64,000 bases of DNA from Amblyomma americanum (GCF_052857255.1 NC_135497.1:547255531-547319530); one strand, 5' to 3'; counted from the first letter of the stretch, positions 1 to 12,009 are shown. Numbers and translations are program-made. Notes: generated from the sequence alone by a model not told the origin.

Positions 1-768
1 AATATCCTTCCGGGCAGCAGTGTCGAGGTAGAAATTTCTCTCCCGCTGGCCAAGGGCGCGGCAAAGCCAGCGCTTGTCTCAATTCGCTCACAACGGCGCC
101 ATAGCGCCATTCGCAAACCAGAGCGAGGGACAAGCTCAGCCGTCGTTTACGATATCCACTTCAGTGAACTCGGTTAAGCATCAATCTTTCCTTTCCTCGT
201 CGCGCAACGAAAAACAGCAGTGGCAAGCGTGAAGTCGCCGCTCACGATATCCGTTCCAAGAGAGGCTGCAGACAGCCCGCCGTGCTCAATTCTGCGACGC
301 AATCCGAGACGGCCCCGCTGGCGCTGCTAGGCCTAGCGCCTACGTCGCTCACAGTATAAGCGTCCGCACTCACGACTCTCTCGCCGTCTTCTGATCCTTT
401 GCGCCGCCTGCTGTCGATTGCATCTCGACCGAGACCAAAACTTGCTGCTTCGTTCCGGAACCAAGCAAAACAGATAAACGTACACAGTTCCACTGGCGCG
501 TTCTTTTGAACAGCAGCAGGAATTCGACCTCGCTCCGTCTCAGTTGCCGTACGATGTTTTTTTCTACACCGTTCGGAAGGTTCCGAATGGCGACAACCAC
601 TCCGTTAGAGACGGCTGAGGAACGATTGTGGACCTCGTTAGCACACCGTCAGTTCTAGCTGGTGTTGCTTCGGTGTTTATGATATCATGTGCGCCGTTTT
701 ACAGGTGTTCTCGTCTGGCGATGCCGTGTTTTAAAGCGCACGAACACCGATAAACCTCCCATCTCGTG
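1..768. other. Left edge, no recognised gene
   Basis: A plus-strand frame is open from the first base to a stop at 175-177, and two overlapping minus-strand frames lie at 242-600. None shows a motif I recognise. The stretch sits downstream, in minus orientation, of a Ty3 protease relic, where a reverse transcriptase would be expected. I could not see any RT motif (no LPQG, YxDD or RNase H signature), so the element either ends or has decayed beyond recognition here. Confidence 0.4.
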
Positions 769-1206
769 TCATTCGTGTTTAGTGTGCAGGACACTGCACC
801 GCGGAGGCACCGTGGCGTCATTCACGACAATTCGCGGAGCGTTGCTGCATCGATCTCGGTAACCAGAGCGGGCCACGTCCTGTTTGGTCGAGAACGTGAC
901 ACGTGCGTCCTTAAAGTCAATCACAGCGCCCTTCACCTGCACGAAGTTGAACCCCAGAATTAATTCTCTGGAACACTCGGAGAGCAGGACAAATTCGCCA
1001 ACGTACGTGAGACCAAGAATTCCAACTCTAGCCATGAACTTGCGAACAGGGGAAATTATGTGGCCACCAGCGGTACGCTTGTGGGTCTCCGTCCACGGTG
1101 TCCGAACCTTTTTAAGATATCCAGCAAAGGCACGGCTCATAACGGAATAATTAGCACCAGTATCGAGCAGCGCGGTAATCTCAGTGCAATCAATTGTCAC
1201 CTGCAA
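769..1206 (-). pseudogene. Ty3/gypsy retropepsin (aspartic protease) relic
   Basis: An open frame of 145 codons carries the retropepsin active-site motif ALLDTGANYSVMS about 13 residues in, followed by the flap region and the conserved second half, LILGFNFVQ (ILG signature). In Ty3/gypsy elements this domain releases Gag and Pol proteins from the polyprotein and works as a dimer. The tail (VVNDATVPPRCSVL) resembles the linker that normally precedes RT, but the frame stops there and no RT follows. Upstream on the same strand lies a decayed gag. It is a fragment of a dead retrotransposon rather than a host protease; the active-site Asp-Thr-Gly itself is intact. Confidence 0.75.
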
Positions 1207-2774
1207 ATCGGATGCAGCGTATCAGGTGCTGTCGCTGCCGCTCTCTGCCCAGGTGTCGTCGGCTCGATGGTTTCTCAATGCAGGATCTTGACTCGTCTTG
1301 ACGTCAGCGGCCTTGCCTGCAGAGGTCGCTGGTGTTAGTTTCCCGACGCGGACTCGGCGAGCGAATGCCAGCAGAGCTACTCTGGCGGCCGGGGCTGGAA
1401 GCACGATAGTGGAGAGGCGAAGGCGAACGGAACTCGCTCCTTCCAGAATAAACACGGTTCTGGCGCGCCCATAGATGCTCCGCAATCTCTTGCAGTCGTT
1501 CACCGTTCTGAGGACTAGGTGCGTCGGGACGGAAACCGCGAAGACCAACTTGGCGGTACGGACAGGATCAGTAGAGATGACCGGGCTCCCCACAGTGGTA
1601 GCACAGAGGCCTACGGTCCGGCGTACGCCACAAATCCGACTTCCGAGGACGTGGACAGCTGTAGAAGGTTCAGTTGCATAATATGGGGCGGCGCTACTGA
1701 CAAGAGAAGTCGAGGTGATACCGTAGCCAGGTGTGGTAGCGTGACATGTGCCGATGCTGCTCATGGCAGGCGTCGGAGTAGCTGGAACGTAGCCAGACCT
1801 CCGACGTACAACGGATGTGTATGTGGGTCTTGGATCGAACTGGGGCGGCGCTTCGGGAACAGGAGGTGCCGGCGCAACCTGCCGCACTTCGTCCCTGATG
1901 ACTTCTCTCAGCGCTGCCAGCGGCGCAGGCGCACCCTGAGGCACATGAAATCGTTGGAGTTCCTCCCGGACAAATTACCGAATCTGTTCCAGCAAGGTGT
2001 CGGCACTGCCACCGAGGCACGACTAAAATGTTTCAGGCACAATGCTGTTTACGTCCTGATTGAACTGGCGGGTCCGTTGTTGGAGCGCCGACTCCTTGGT
2101 GGTCGCCTCGGTGAGAAATTCCGCTATAGGGCGGGGTGGGCTGCGTACGAGGCCTGCGAAGAGCTCCTGCTTAACCCCTCGCATCAGATGGCGAAGCTTC
2201 TTCTCCTTCGTCATGTTGGGGTCGGGACGCTTCAATAGATGGGGCATGTCATAGATGTACATAAGCACACTTTCGTTCGTGCGCTGACTTCGGGAGTGCA
2301 GCGCAGCTTCGACCTTCTCCCGGTGATCGGCGTTGGCGAATGTAGCCAGTAGATGCCGGCAAAACGTCTTCCAGGTGGGAAGGGTAGTCTGGTTGTTTTC
2401 AAACCACGTCCGGGCATACTCTTCCAGGGAAAAATATACATTGAGGAGTTTGCGCTAGTCGCTCCAGTCGTTGTAGCGAGCGACCCGCTCGAAGGTCTCT
2501 AGCCAATCCTCAACGTCTTCGAACACGTCTTCGAACATGTCGGTGTTCGCGGTGGGTGGCTAAGGATCGGCGCCAGGGCCCGGGTGTCAGTGGCCATGGC
2601 AGTTAGATTCGGTGGCCGAGGCTGCGTCGTTCTTGTGCGCGGGGGATGGGGCCCAAATTCAGGCGACTCTCCGCGGATACGGCGGCTGGGTCGCTGGTGG
2701 ACAGGTGTGAGGTCCGTAGTGATGCTGTGCGGAGTGCGGTAGTCGGGTAGCGTACCCAGCACTGCTCCACCAAA
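1207..2774 (-). pseudogene. Ty3/gypsy gag relic with stops and frameshifts
   Basis: Minus-strand gag spread over several frames. Visible in order: the capsid start DVEDWLETFERVARYND (about 2525-2475), then an in-frame TAG at 2455-2457, VYFSLEEYARTWFENN (about 2440-2395), and a frame change into the segment at 2023-2268 with MPHLLKRPDPNMTKEKKL and FAGLVRSPPRPIAEFL. Near 1563-1605 a CCHC zinc knuckle (CYHCGEPGHLY, then a stop, then S-C) has a TGA inside it. The order capsid, knuckle, protease fits Ty3/gypsy Gag, the particle-forming nucleic-acid-binding protein. Multiple lesions make it non-coding. The region after the knuckle (1222-1560) remains open but is in a shifted frame. Confidence 0.7.
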
Positions 2775-2975
2775 TGTTACGAGCAATTCGAAGCAGAACC
2801 TCCGTCGAAACTGCGGGAGAACCTGCGGCGCTTCCTAAGTGGTCCAAGCGCGCGAGCGAGAAAGAACCATCCTCTTTCTCTACAAATGCAGGCGCCTCTG
2901 CTTCTACAGTGGCACGTATAAATATAGATATATATACATATATAGAGGTGCGGATAAGGTAGTAGAATTTATACA
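2766..2975 (-). mobile_element. Probable 5' LTR plus primer site of the gag relic
   Basis: Directly upstream of the gag relic the minus strand reads ...GTAACA, then TT, then TGGTGGAGCAGTGC, the classic LTR-end / short spacer / TGG primer-binding layout. On the plus strand the LTR would begin TGTTAC at 2775 and could end ...TATACA at 2975, giving TGT...ACA termini and about 200 bp. The primer site is at about 2760-2772. No second LTR copy is in the window, so the outer boundary at 2975 is a guess from the terminal dinucleotides only. Confidence 0.45.
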
Positions 2976-3357
2976 CCCGGAATGAACTTCTCGACCGTGA
3001 CGAAACTTGTTTGCCGTTTCATAAAAGGAAACGCTGAAGAAAAAAAAACGATTTGAGAACCATGGTTATGTTAGACGCTAATAGCAGGAACGAATAGTCA
3101 AACACAGACTTCGCTGAACATTGGTTCAATATTAAAGGACCATTGTCCGGTAGGTTTGTTTCTCTGAGTGTTTTTAAGACGAGCTCAAATATTTGCATGA
3201 AGGATAAGCGGGAAGGTAAACTTTAACTGAGGGCGCAAGCCACAAATCTGCGATAGCCTGAGTATTGTGCTATTTCATATACGTAACGCTAAGGCAGAGG
3301 TTCAAAGGTAAAGCAAACAGCAGCTGGGAGGCGAAGAAAAAAGCACTAAGAAAAGCA

Positions 3358-3388
3358 CGCACGCACGCCCACACACACACACACATTA
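3358..3388. repeat. ACGC/CA microsatellite
   Basis: A short tract of GCAC units passes into (CA)n. Simple sequence with no gene nearby. The flanking 2976-3470 is AT-rich and shows nothing recognisable. Confidence 0.8.
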
Positions 3389-3479
3389 TGATGAGCTCAT
3401 TGATGCTCTAAGGAGAGATGCATATGGTTGTTGCTCGAAATGCACGTATCAGACTTAGACTGACATTTACTGTTCGCAT

Positions 3480-3900
3480 ATAGCAAGTGGTTGGAAGTAA
3501 AGGTGTGCAGCACGACGACGGCCACTATGGCAGTTGCAATGGTTAGTATAAGTGCGCTGCGCATGGTCTACCTTTGGAAGTGGTAACCGATACCCGGGCC
3601 ACAACTCCGTGCCGCTGAGTTGGAAAACTTTCTTAAAGCGCACGGCGTAAAACACACGTGCACACCACCGTACCACCCACAGTTGAACGGAACGGCGGAG
3701 CGTGTTGTACACACTACCAAGACTGCATTGTTTAAAGGGGGGGACACTGAGGAGAACCCTATGAAAAGTTTTTGTTAGCAATATCTGATAGTTCAACAAT
3801 TCATGGCTTTGTCGACGCTTGTCCGGGAGCGCAAGATGCATTTATTTCAAAGAAATTTGGATTCCAAGTTGAAAAATATATTCCCGCCGCTTCGATTCAA
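3480..3900 (+). pseudogene. Ty3/gypsy integrase core fragment
   Basis: One plus-strand frame from about 3484 reads KWLEVKV, then after a single stop near 3581-3583 GPQLRAAELENFLKAHG, VKHTCTPPYHPQLNGTAER and VVHTTKTALF. These match the second half of the retroviral-type integrase core: the GPQ motif after the second Asp, TPPYHP and the N-G-x-A-E-R helix carrying the catalytic Glu. The Asp before GPQ is degraded (PIPGPQL). Further on, in another frame, FLLAISDSSTIHG resembles the usual FLLAYR..PH segment. A decayed fragment, opposite in strand to the gag/protease relic, cut off by the LINE that follows. Confidence 0.7.
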
Positions 3901-4003
3901 ACTCCATTCCATTCCAAAAACTTTTATTTCCATGAGAAATGGAGACCCCCCACTCCCTACCCCTGGCGGGCAGGCCTAGGGGCAGGGGCCGGGGCCTCCG
4001 CGA

Positions 4004-7000
4004 CTAGATGCAGGCAAAGAGTTGCTGGCTCTTCGCGGCCTCTACCGCCAGATGGATGGCTTTCCTCTGCATGGAGGGGTCCGCGCATTGCCGAAGGGTC
4101 TCCCAGGCTTCTCTACTATTTATTCCTTCATTGACCCCTGGGGAGTGTGTGCATTGCCAGATTATGTGTTCGAGGGTCCCCCTCTCCCCTCATTCCTTAC
4201 ATTTATCGTCTATGTCTTCGTCTTTCAGGATGTGTGATGCCCATACCGGATTTATGTAGTAATCTAGTAATAATAGCCAAGTAGTAATAGTAGCCAAGTT
4301 GTTGCCTCTCTGTTTCCGAGCTCTTTCTCCGGTGGAGGGACAGTTCTTCGCTGTAATCTGTACTTTTCTATTATCTTCGTGTATGTCTGTAGTCTCTCGT
4401 CAAGCTCCTTGCAATCGGGCGGCTCTGCTCTTGCCCGGAGGTAGAGATCTCGGGCTAAGAGGTGCGCCGCCTCGTTGCCTGGAACTGACGTGTGACCTGG
4501 TGCCCATATGAGGCTAATTTTCCTATCAATTTTCCTTCCAACTAGTATTCGCACCGCTTCTGGTGCTACTCTGCACTTTCCGTAATTGTAGATGGCTGTT
4601 TTGCTGTCGCTTATTATGTAACTTTCCTTGGTGCCTATGCAAGCAAGCGCTATTGCTACTTCTTCCGCTACCTCTGGATTGCGGCTGCGTATTGTTGCTG
4701 CCGAAATTGCTTTACCTTGGCCATCTACTACCGAGGCTACTGCTGCTCCCAGTTTACCGCTCGCCGCATCTGTGTATGCCACTGTCTCGCTGTTTACTTC
4801 GCTGAAGCGTTTGACTAGTGCTTCAGCTCTTTTTTCCCTCCTTTCCTTAGTGAAGGTAGGATGCATGTTCTTAGGAAGTGGGTCAATCCTCAGCTGTTCC
4901 CTGATTTTTCTTGGAATATCCTGTTTCTTTTGCATGCCTCTGTCCGTCTGCAGTCCCACCATGCTTAGAATGGCCCAGCTTGTGTATGTTTGGCTGAGTC
5001 TTTCCTGCTGGGCGGTCCTTACTGCTTCGGCTGTTTCTTTCCATGTATTATGGATTCCCATTGCTAGGAGTCTTTCGTTTGAGGTGCTTATGCGTATTCC
5101 GAGTGCTCGTTTGTAGCATCTCCTGATTATTGAGTCCAATGTATCTCTTTTTGAGGCCCGGATGTTTAGATATGGTGTAGCGCAGCTGAATCGACTGATG
5201 ACGTACTCTTGTACCAGCTTAACTAGGCTCCTTTCCTTTAGCCCTCTTCCCTTGAGGGCTATTCTTCTGAATATCCCAGTCATCTGTGCTGCGTAGCCCT
5301 CCAATTTCTTTATGGTTTCGTCGTTGTATCCGTTACTTTGAATGAAAAGACCTAATATTCTTATTTTGTCTACTTTGGGTACTGGTGTGTTTCCGACCAT
5401 GATTTTGAGATCGCTGTCTTTTTTTCAGCCTTAATGATTAGGGGTTGTACATTAAGAGTTCTGATTTTTCTGGTGAGCAGGCAAGCCCTCTAGCTGCTAT
5501 GTACTCTACCACTGTATCTGCAGCCGTTTGAAGCTTGTTCATATTTCTGCGTCGCTACCTTTGTTTATCCAGACGTTTATGTCGTCAGCATACATGCTGA
5601 AATTTAGGTTTTTTATTCTCCCAAGTTTAGCTGGGAGACCCCTCATTACCAGATTGAAGAGGAGAGGGGAGAGTACCGATCATTGTGGGGTACCTCTGTT
5701 TCCCAGCTCTATTTCTTCCGATTCCAAATCTTGGTATCTTATCTTTGCCGTCCTGTCTATCGGGAAGTTCTTTATATAATTGTAGGTTCTGGCTGCTACG
5801 CGTATTTCCTGAAGTTATGTCAGGATTGCCTCGTGTTTGACATTGTCAAAAGCTTTCTTGAGATCTAGACCTAGGATTGCGTTTATTTCTCTCGATCGCG
5901 AGTCTATGATGTCGTGCTGGAGTCTCAACATCACATCCTGGGTGCTTAGGCCCGGCCGGAATCTGACCATCTCATTCGGCCATAGTTCATTATCTTCCAT
6001 GAATCGGGTTAGCCTCGTTTGGATTACATGTTCCATTAGTTTCCCTACACACGATGTGAGGGAAATCGGCCTGAGGTTCTCAAGCTTAGGGGGCTTGCCT
6101 GGTTTGGGGATTAGTATGATGCTAGCTTCTTTCCATTATTTCGGAAGTTCGCCCTTCTCCCATACCTGCTGTACATATTTTGTTTGAGCTGTGATCGACT
6201 CATCGTCTAGATTTCGCAGCATTTTGTTTGTTATTCCATCTGGTCCTGGGGCCGATTTCGTTTCAAGCCTCATTATTTCCGCTCTCACTTCAGCCTCCGT
6301 TATGGGTGCATCTAGCTCCTCATTTGGGGGTCCCCCATATTCTGGTAGGCTGGTGCGAGTCACGTTTCCTATGTCTTCCATGATGTCTTCCATGAAACTC
6401 TCGTCTGTTCCGTCGTATTTATGTCGCGTCTTGGCTAGTCTTATGTTTGTCTGCGACCTGGATTGGGTTGGGTCTAGTAAGTGTCTTAGAATGTTCCATG
6501 TTTTTGCTAGACTCATGCCTTTTTCCATGTCGTCGCATTTGCTGCACCAATTTTGTTCGCATAGTTGTAGTGCATATTTTTCTATTTCTCAATTTAATCT
6601 GGCTATTCTAATTTTTAGATTCCGGTTCCATTTCTGTCGTTTGAGCCGGTTTTCTAGACTACCTTTTGCCTCCCACATGTGCAGTAGTTTATTGCCTGCT
6701 ATGAGTGGGGCGTCTTGGCCTTCTAGAGTTACCGTTGCTTCGGCGGCATGTCTTTTGAGTGTGTCTGTCCACTCTCCTAGGTCCGTGATGGTTGCGGCTG
6801 AGGATTCCTCCCTCCGCTTTCTAAATTTGTCCCATTCTCTGACTTCTGGCTGTTTTAACCGTTTTTCTTTGACTCCCTCACTTAGCGTAGTGGCAATTAT
6901 ATAGTGGCCGCTGCCTAGGTCTTGTCCTGTATTTTCCCACGTTACTGTTCTGGTGTTTTTGGAGAGTGTTAGATCGGGTGTGGTGTCCGCGGTAACACTG

Positions 7001-7554
7001 TTTCCTTTTCTAGTTGTGGGTTTCCTGGGTCTGTGTGTAGTGAGAGGCTCAGTTCTTGTATATCCTCCCACAGCTGCCTTCCCTTGCTGTCTTTCCTGTT
7101 GTATCCCCACTCCTCATGCAGCGCATTAAAGTCTCCTACGATGAAGAGGGGGCTCTTTCCCGCTGCTTTTAGAGCTTTTCGGAAGATGGCCCTGAACCTG
7201 ATCTTTTTCTGTTTAGGGCTTGAGTAGATGTTTAGTAGAAAGAGACTGGGCTCTTCTTTCCTACCCGTAAGCATCTCCACTAAGACTCCTTCTATGTCCC
7301 TGGATTGAATATCGTGTTCAATTGTTGCTATGTTTCTTTTCACTAGAGTTGTTACCCGGCGATTTTTCTCGTTTATCACTGTTAAACGCCTGATATCCTG
7401 GGAGGGATGCTAATTGCCCGGTCTCTTGCAGCGCTATTGCTAGCGGATTCTCTACTAATGTGTCTATGTAGTCTTGCAGTAACGCTCGCTTGCGTTGGAA
7501 TCCTCGGCAGTTCCACTGCCAAATGATAGACTTATTTTGTGCGTTTCTGGCCAT
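4004..7554 (-). pseudogene. LINE-A ORF2: endonuclease-RT-RNase H (broken)
   Basis: ORF2 starts at 7554 (MARNAQNKSIIWQWNCRGF) and ends at TAG 4004-4006, about 1180 codons with indels. Order: APE-like endonuclease (WNCRGF, LQET, VGDFNALHEEWGY, TPDLTLSK, then GSGHYII); linker; RT with KSAPGPDGITNKML (about 6240), GLDLKKAFDNVKH (about 5850), SVLSPLLFNL with a TGA just before it (about 5680), and MYADDINVWI (about 5600); thumb; RNase H with YTDAASG, EVAEEVAIALA, IISDSKTA and PGHTSVPGNEAAH (about 4770-4480); C-terminal finger around 4155-4200 whose second Cys position is a TGA (4190-4192). Frames change near 7350, 7000, 6580, 6100, 5500 and 4265. It would make LINE RNA into cDNA at a nick; this copy cannot. 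Confidence 0.85.
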
Positions 7555-9268
7555 ATTGAATTTGAGTAACAGTGTCCTCTAAGTTTTTCTGTCGCTCTCC
7601 AAGGGCAATCAGCTCGGTTCTTTGTGTTTGTAGTTCGGTTCTCTGCGCCTGCAGTTCTGCTGTTATGCTTACAAATCTTTGATTTATATTCTCTTGTATC
7701 TGGCTGAGTGCAGCCATGACCTGCGCCATGAAGTCTCTTTGTTCTGTCTGCATCGCTTTTATCGCGTTCCTATTTGCTTCACATTCATTCTTTAGTTCTA
7801 CCCATATGTCTGTTTCATTATCTCCTTTTCGTTTAAGTAGGGGTCTTCTGACTGTTTCTGCCTCCTCTATTTTCTCTGCTACCATTTCCTGCCGCTTGAG
7901 TGCTGGGGGGGGGGGGGGGTAGTTTGTTGAGCTACCTGTATGGGTTGTGCGGGTTGTGTGCGGGGAGGGGGGATGTTGCCTTTTCTCTTTATTTTTGTGC
8001 TTTCATGAGGTTATTTATGAACCCTTGAAGCTCATCTACTTTTTTCTTTAACTGTTCTACTTCTCTGTCCTTATCATCCTTAGCCTGGGAGGGCCCTTCT
8101 ACAAAGCTTACTTGTTTGGGTTCTCTGCTTGGATCCCTGCTTCTGCTCCTTCTCTTGCTCCAGGTGTCCTTTGGGTTCCTTGATCTCGATCTCCTACGTC
8201 CCCTGGTCTCCTGGCTTCCGGGGGTCGGCGGGTTTCCTTTGCTGTTTCCTCCCAGTTTGGGGAAGTCCTCCTTGCGGAGTTTCTGGTCTCCGTCCGCCGG
8301 GGGTTTCTGTTGCTGGGTCCCCAGCTCTCCTTGTTTGTCCTTTTCATCTCCCAGATTCTTTTCTTGATTTCGTACGGTGTTCGGTATAGCTCTTTGCACT
8401 TTTTGTCGCCGAGTGGGTGCTCTTTTCCGCAGAGCTGGCACTTGGCTTCGCATTGGTGATCTTCCTGCGGGTTTTCTCCGCATCCTCGGCACTTTTTGTT
8501 GTCTGAGTTCGGGCACACGTCCGCTCTGTGCCCCATTCGGCCACACGCATAGCATACCTCGTACGTTTTCTTGTACAGGACGCATCTCGTCGGCGTGGGT
8601 GAAAGGTAAACTTGCCTTGGAACCATGCTCTCTTCGAAGAGGATAAGCACGGCCTTCGTTGCCTTTCCCAGTATTCTCACTCCTGGGATTGGGGGGTTCT
8701 TCGCGCTGAAGTACTCCAGTCTCTCTTTGATTTCGTCTTCAGTCCAGAATAGAGGGGCGTCGTATATGACGCCTTTTCCAGTGTTCTGCGGCGCCGCCAC
8801 GTATGCGTTGACGCTCACGTTTTCCGTGCCTATCGTCAGATCTCTGGTCGCTGCGTATTTATTACTCTTTATTTTGTCCTTCGTAGCGATGAGGATCGAT
8901 TCCTGCTTTGTGTTGAACGTGATGATGTCGTTCACGCCTCTGTCGCTTGCCCCAGCCGCTGCGCTGATTGCGTCAGCCAGGAAGACTCCTCCGAATTTGA
9001 GTAATTTTTCCAGTCCCCCTTGAGGCCTCATAATTATCTTCTCGTAGTCTGGTGGAATTCTCGTATATTGCCTTTCCACCGACTTCTCTGCCTTTCTTCT
9101 TCCTTCGCCTCGCTCCCCTGCACGCTCTCGTGCGTCTCGGTTCCCGGCCACGTGGCCGCTATCTTCTATATCCGCCGGGGCTATTTTCCCGCTTTTCTTC
9201 GCTTTGAACCATTGACCCGGTATCATCAGCTCTTCCGGATCTATATCCGTGCCTTCTACGACTTCCAT
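7532..9268 (-). pseudogene. LINE-A ORF1: Gag-like protein with three zinc knuckles
   Basis: Starts at 9268 (MEVVEGTDIDPEELMIPG). The first 300 residues are intact, with a retroelement Gag-like fold region and a cluster of knuckles: CYACGRMGHRADVC (C239, C242, H247, C252), CRGCGENPQEDHQC and CQLCGKEHPLGDKKC. Around 8330-8380 the likely frame changes to a segment rich in RSRSR and a heptad-like stretch (VEQLKKKVDELQGFINNL) ending at 7989, and again, after a G14 tract at about 7905-7918, to a coiled-coil tail with repeated LQAQRTEL units ending at 7532. It overlaps the ORF2 start by 23 bases. Such proteins coat LINE RNA. Confidence 0.75.
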
Positions 9269-10041
9269 TTCTCTTAGAGTCGCCTGCTGGAGGCCCTTAG
9301 GCCTCGGTTCCTTCCTTCGCCGACCTAAGCCTCGTTAGGCTTAACTTCGCTTGCTACACGTGGGGTTCCGCAAGCCTCGAAAATCAAGATAACTCGGTCC
9401 CACCTTGTGAATATCGGTGCGTCCGATGATGGAGCTTCCTTGGTCGGTGATTCCAGACAGTTTCTACGCATCTAGAGTCCTGGGTGCTGCGTCGCCCCCG
9501 TTGTCGTCGGAGCACGTCGGACGCACGTCCGACCACCTCGACAGCCGGCGGAGGAATCCAGCCCGATTAAAACTCGAGATCTCTTATGACAACACGGAGA
9601 ACTCTTATGACGACACAGAACGGAGTGACGTGCAACGTGACGTAAACGGAGACTCCGTGATTTCTGGCGGCTAGCGGTGCGGTCTAGCAGCTGCCGAAAT
9701 GAAAGCTACCGCTGCCGCACGTTGAAGGCATCTATCGGGGGTCGCCACCGTCGCTTCGTTTACGTTTGCACCGGCGTCTTGCCAGCGTTACGATGGATCC
9801 CGTTCCCGAACCCGACGACGTAGCTCTCGCAAAAACTCTGGCCTGCATTTCAGCGACCTCAGCCCACAGAGCGTGCGATGCTTTTGAGGGAGCACGGTTA
9901 AGTTAGGCGCCGGCGGGTGGTTTCCCCCTTCCTCAGAGAGCAGCCGTTGCAAACTAAATATCATAACCCCAGTGCGGGGAGTCGCAAGGGGCCAGTACAA
10001 GGTCGGCGCCTTGCGCTCATCGGAGGCTGGCCGGGGCTTTG
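9269..10041. other. Gene-free interval, possibly the LINE-A 5' region
   Basis: GC-rich sequence upstream of LINE-A ORF1. It may include the LINE 5' UTR, but no boundary, target duplication or recognisable protein is visible. A plus-strand frame at 9417-9674 has no motif I recognise. Confidence 0.4.
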
Positions 10042-10562
10042 CCCTTACAAAAATTTCTTTAGACAGTCCATAGACTGTCTATAGACAAATCCTTTCGACC
10101 AGTCTATACACAATCTATACATTTATGGCCATACACTTTTAGTAGACTTTCGTCCATAGACAGTCCATAGACAAATGTATACTGAAAGTAGACAGGTCCA
10201 TAGACAATCTATAGACACAGGTCCACAGACAGTCTATAGAAGATTTATAGATTTACGGCCATACACTTCTTATAGACTTCTGTCCATAGACCGTCTATAG
10301 ACAAATGTCTACTGATAATAGACACAGGTCTATTGCAGTTTATAGATGATCTATAGACTTAGGCCATACACTTCCTGTAGATTTCTGTCTATAGACAAGT
10401 CTACTGGTCCAGTAGACACAGGTCTATAGACTGTATATAGACATTCCACAGTTATGTGGCCTGGCGATGCTGTAGGCATTTGTCTATAGACAGTCTATAG
10501 AGCTCTGTCTAAAAAACCTTAATAGACCATTCTGTGTAGACTGCCTATAGACAGTCTACAAC
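10042..10562. repeat. Left GTCTATAGAC palindrome array
   Basis: About 520 bp of imperfect repeats built on the 10-bp palindrome GTCTATAGAC. A longer, non-palindromic unit is visible: GGCCATACACTT recurs at about 10127, 10257 and 10363 (spacing roughly 130 and 106 bp), each followed by TAGACTTNNGTCCATAGAC and CTACTG. Every unit can fold into hairpins. Confidence 0.85.
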
Positions 10563-10911
10563 TGTTGAAAAAGGTCAGCACACGGTCTTCACAAATGACA
10601 TGACGATCAATATACTTACAATTTAGTTTATTTACGAGCTATGCAGGCAAGGAATATGCAATACATGCACCATAAGAATGCACCACATAAAAATAAATGT
10701 TGAAAGTAATGGTCCGACTATAGTTTCCTCAGAAGCAATCTTGCGACCTGTTGTCTGCAGTCAGTCATCTGGGCATGTTGACCTGTGCAGTGGGAGGAAA
10801 AAAATAAGAGGCACTGAAAAAAATTCCCACTCCATCTCTACAAATGCGCTTTACAACACAAGGCATATATATCCTGGCTATCCCATTCAAGAAAGCTAGT
10901 CGATTTTTTGG

Positions 10912-11100
10912 TTTGGTTTTATGTGGTCCAAAAACCCAAGGTGACTCAGGCTATGAGAGGCGCCGTAGTGAAAGGTTGCGGAGTAATTTCGGCCACCTGC
11001 GGTTTCTTACCGTGCACTGACATTGCATAGAACACAGGCCTCTAGCATTTTGCCTCTATCAAAACGCGACCGGCCAGACCAGGATCGAACCTGCATCATT
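10912..11100 (-). mobile_element. tRNA-derived SINE, truncated
   Basis: Same family as the copy at 16945-17177. The body has GGAGTAATTTCGGCCACCTG, the CGTGCACTGACATTGCATAG segment, then GCCTCTATCAAAACGCGACC. The head end carries a Pol III B-box on the minus strand (GGTTCGATCCT, about 11085-11095). The A-box part of the tRNA-like head is missing. The tRNA head at high coordinates shows that the sense strand is minus. Confidence 0.65.
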
Positions 11101-12009
11101 CAGGTTGTAGTAGTATTACGGTTTTTTTGGGACAAAAATATACAAAATTTGTCCTGGGTGAGAAGGCTTATGGCATTGTTGCCTGATGAGGCCATCCCAC
11201 CCCTGACAGCAGTGGCAACCACTATAGGCCTATTCGAACACATTTGCAGTACAGTACATCTTACAACAACCAATATGTATGCAAGCACACAAAACAAAAC
11301 AAATGGACAACCCTGAGGACTGTGTGCATGCTTGTGTATATGGAAAAAAAAGGTTTAAGGTTCCCGAATACTATTTACACGTACAACACACCGAAATATC
11401 GTCCATGACACAAAAGAAATTCTTTGACTTATTATTCCATTAGGTACATATGTCTTAGTGTTTTCTTTAGGTAGTGATGGGTAGATTGGTAATAATTCAA
11501 AGATGGCTGGATATTGATTCATTAATTTGCTATTTGCATACATAATCTAACATCACCATAGTTGGTGCGAGATCGGGGCACCTGTATTTTATCTTCCCTA
11601 AGGAGATGTGAAGTGTTTCTTTTTGTATTGAACCTTAATATTTGAACGGTGTAACATATACTGGTGCACAATTTCCAGAAATAACTTATATTTGAATAGC
11701 TTACTGATCTCTAGTATGTCATAGATGTTAAAGTATGGCAAGCAATGTTCTATTTTTGGAATTTTCGAATACCACATATTGAGCGCTTTTGCAGAGGGTG
11801 CAGCTAATCAAGGTTTCTTTGTGTTGTGTCTGACGATACCCGAGAGCAGTATGTTAAACGTGAATCAAAGAGAGCATAGTAAGTTTGTTGCTTCACTGAC
11901 AACCTGTTTAATATGCCAAAAACACGTGAAAGTTCAATTCAGAGAGCTTCTGTGCACGAATTCCAGAGAAACGTTTCATGAAAGATAACACCTAGAAAGC
12001 AAGTCCTCT
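11101..12009. other. AT-rich interval, nothing recognised
   Basis: Between the truncated SINE and the CR1/jockey-type LINE relic. Short frames on both strands show no domain. Confidence 0.5.

Larger units (their letters stand above)
3903..9268 (-). mobile_element. LINE-A: non-LTR retrotransposon with APE endonuclease and RNase H
   Basis: A near-complete LINE on the minus strand: ORF1 (zinc-knuckle nucleic-acid-binding protein), ORF2 (endonuclease, RT, RNase H, C-terminal zinc finger), then a short 3' region ending AAATAAAAGTTTTT followed by GGAATGGAATGG (3903-3929). The EN-RT-RNase H order places it in the I-like group of LINEs (family knowledge). The 5' UTR limit upstream of 9268 is not clear. 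It lies directly against a Ty3 integrase fragment. Many stops and frameshifts make it immobile. Two relatives (LINE-B, LINE-C) lie at 23-31.7 kb on the other strand. Confidence 0.85.
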
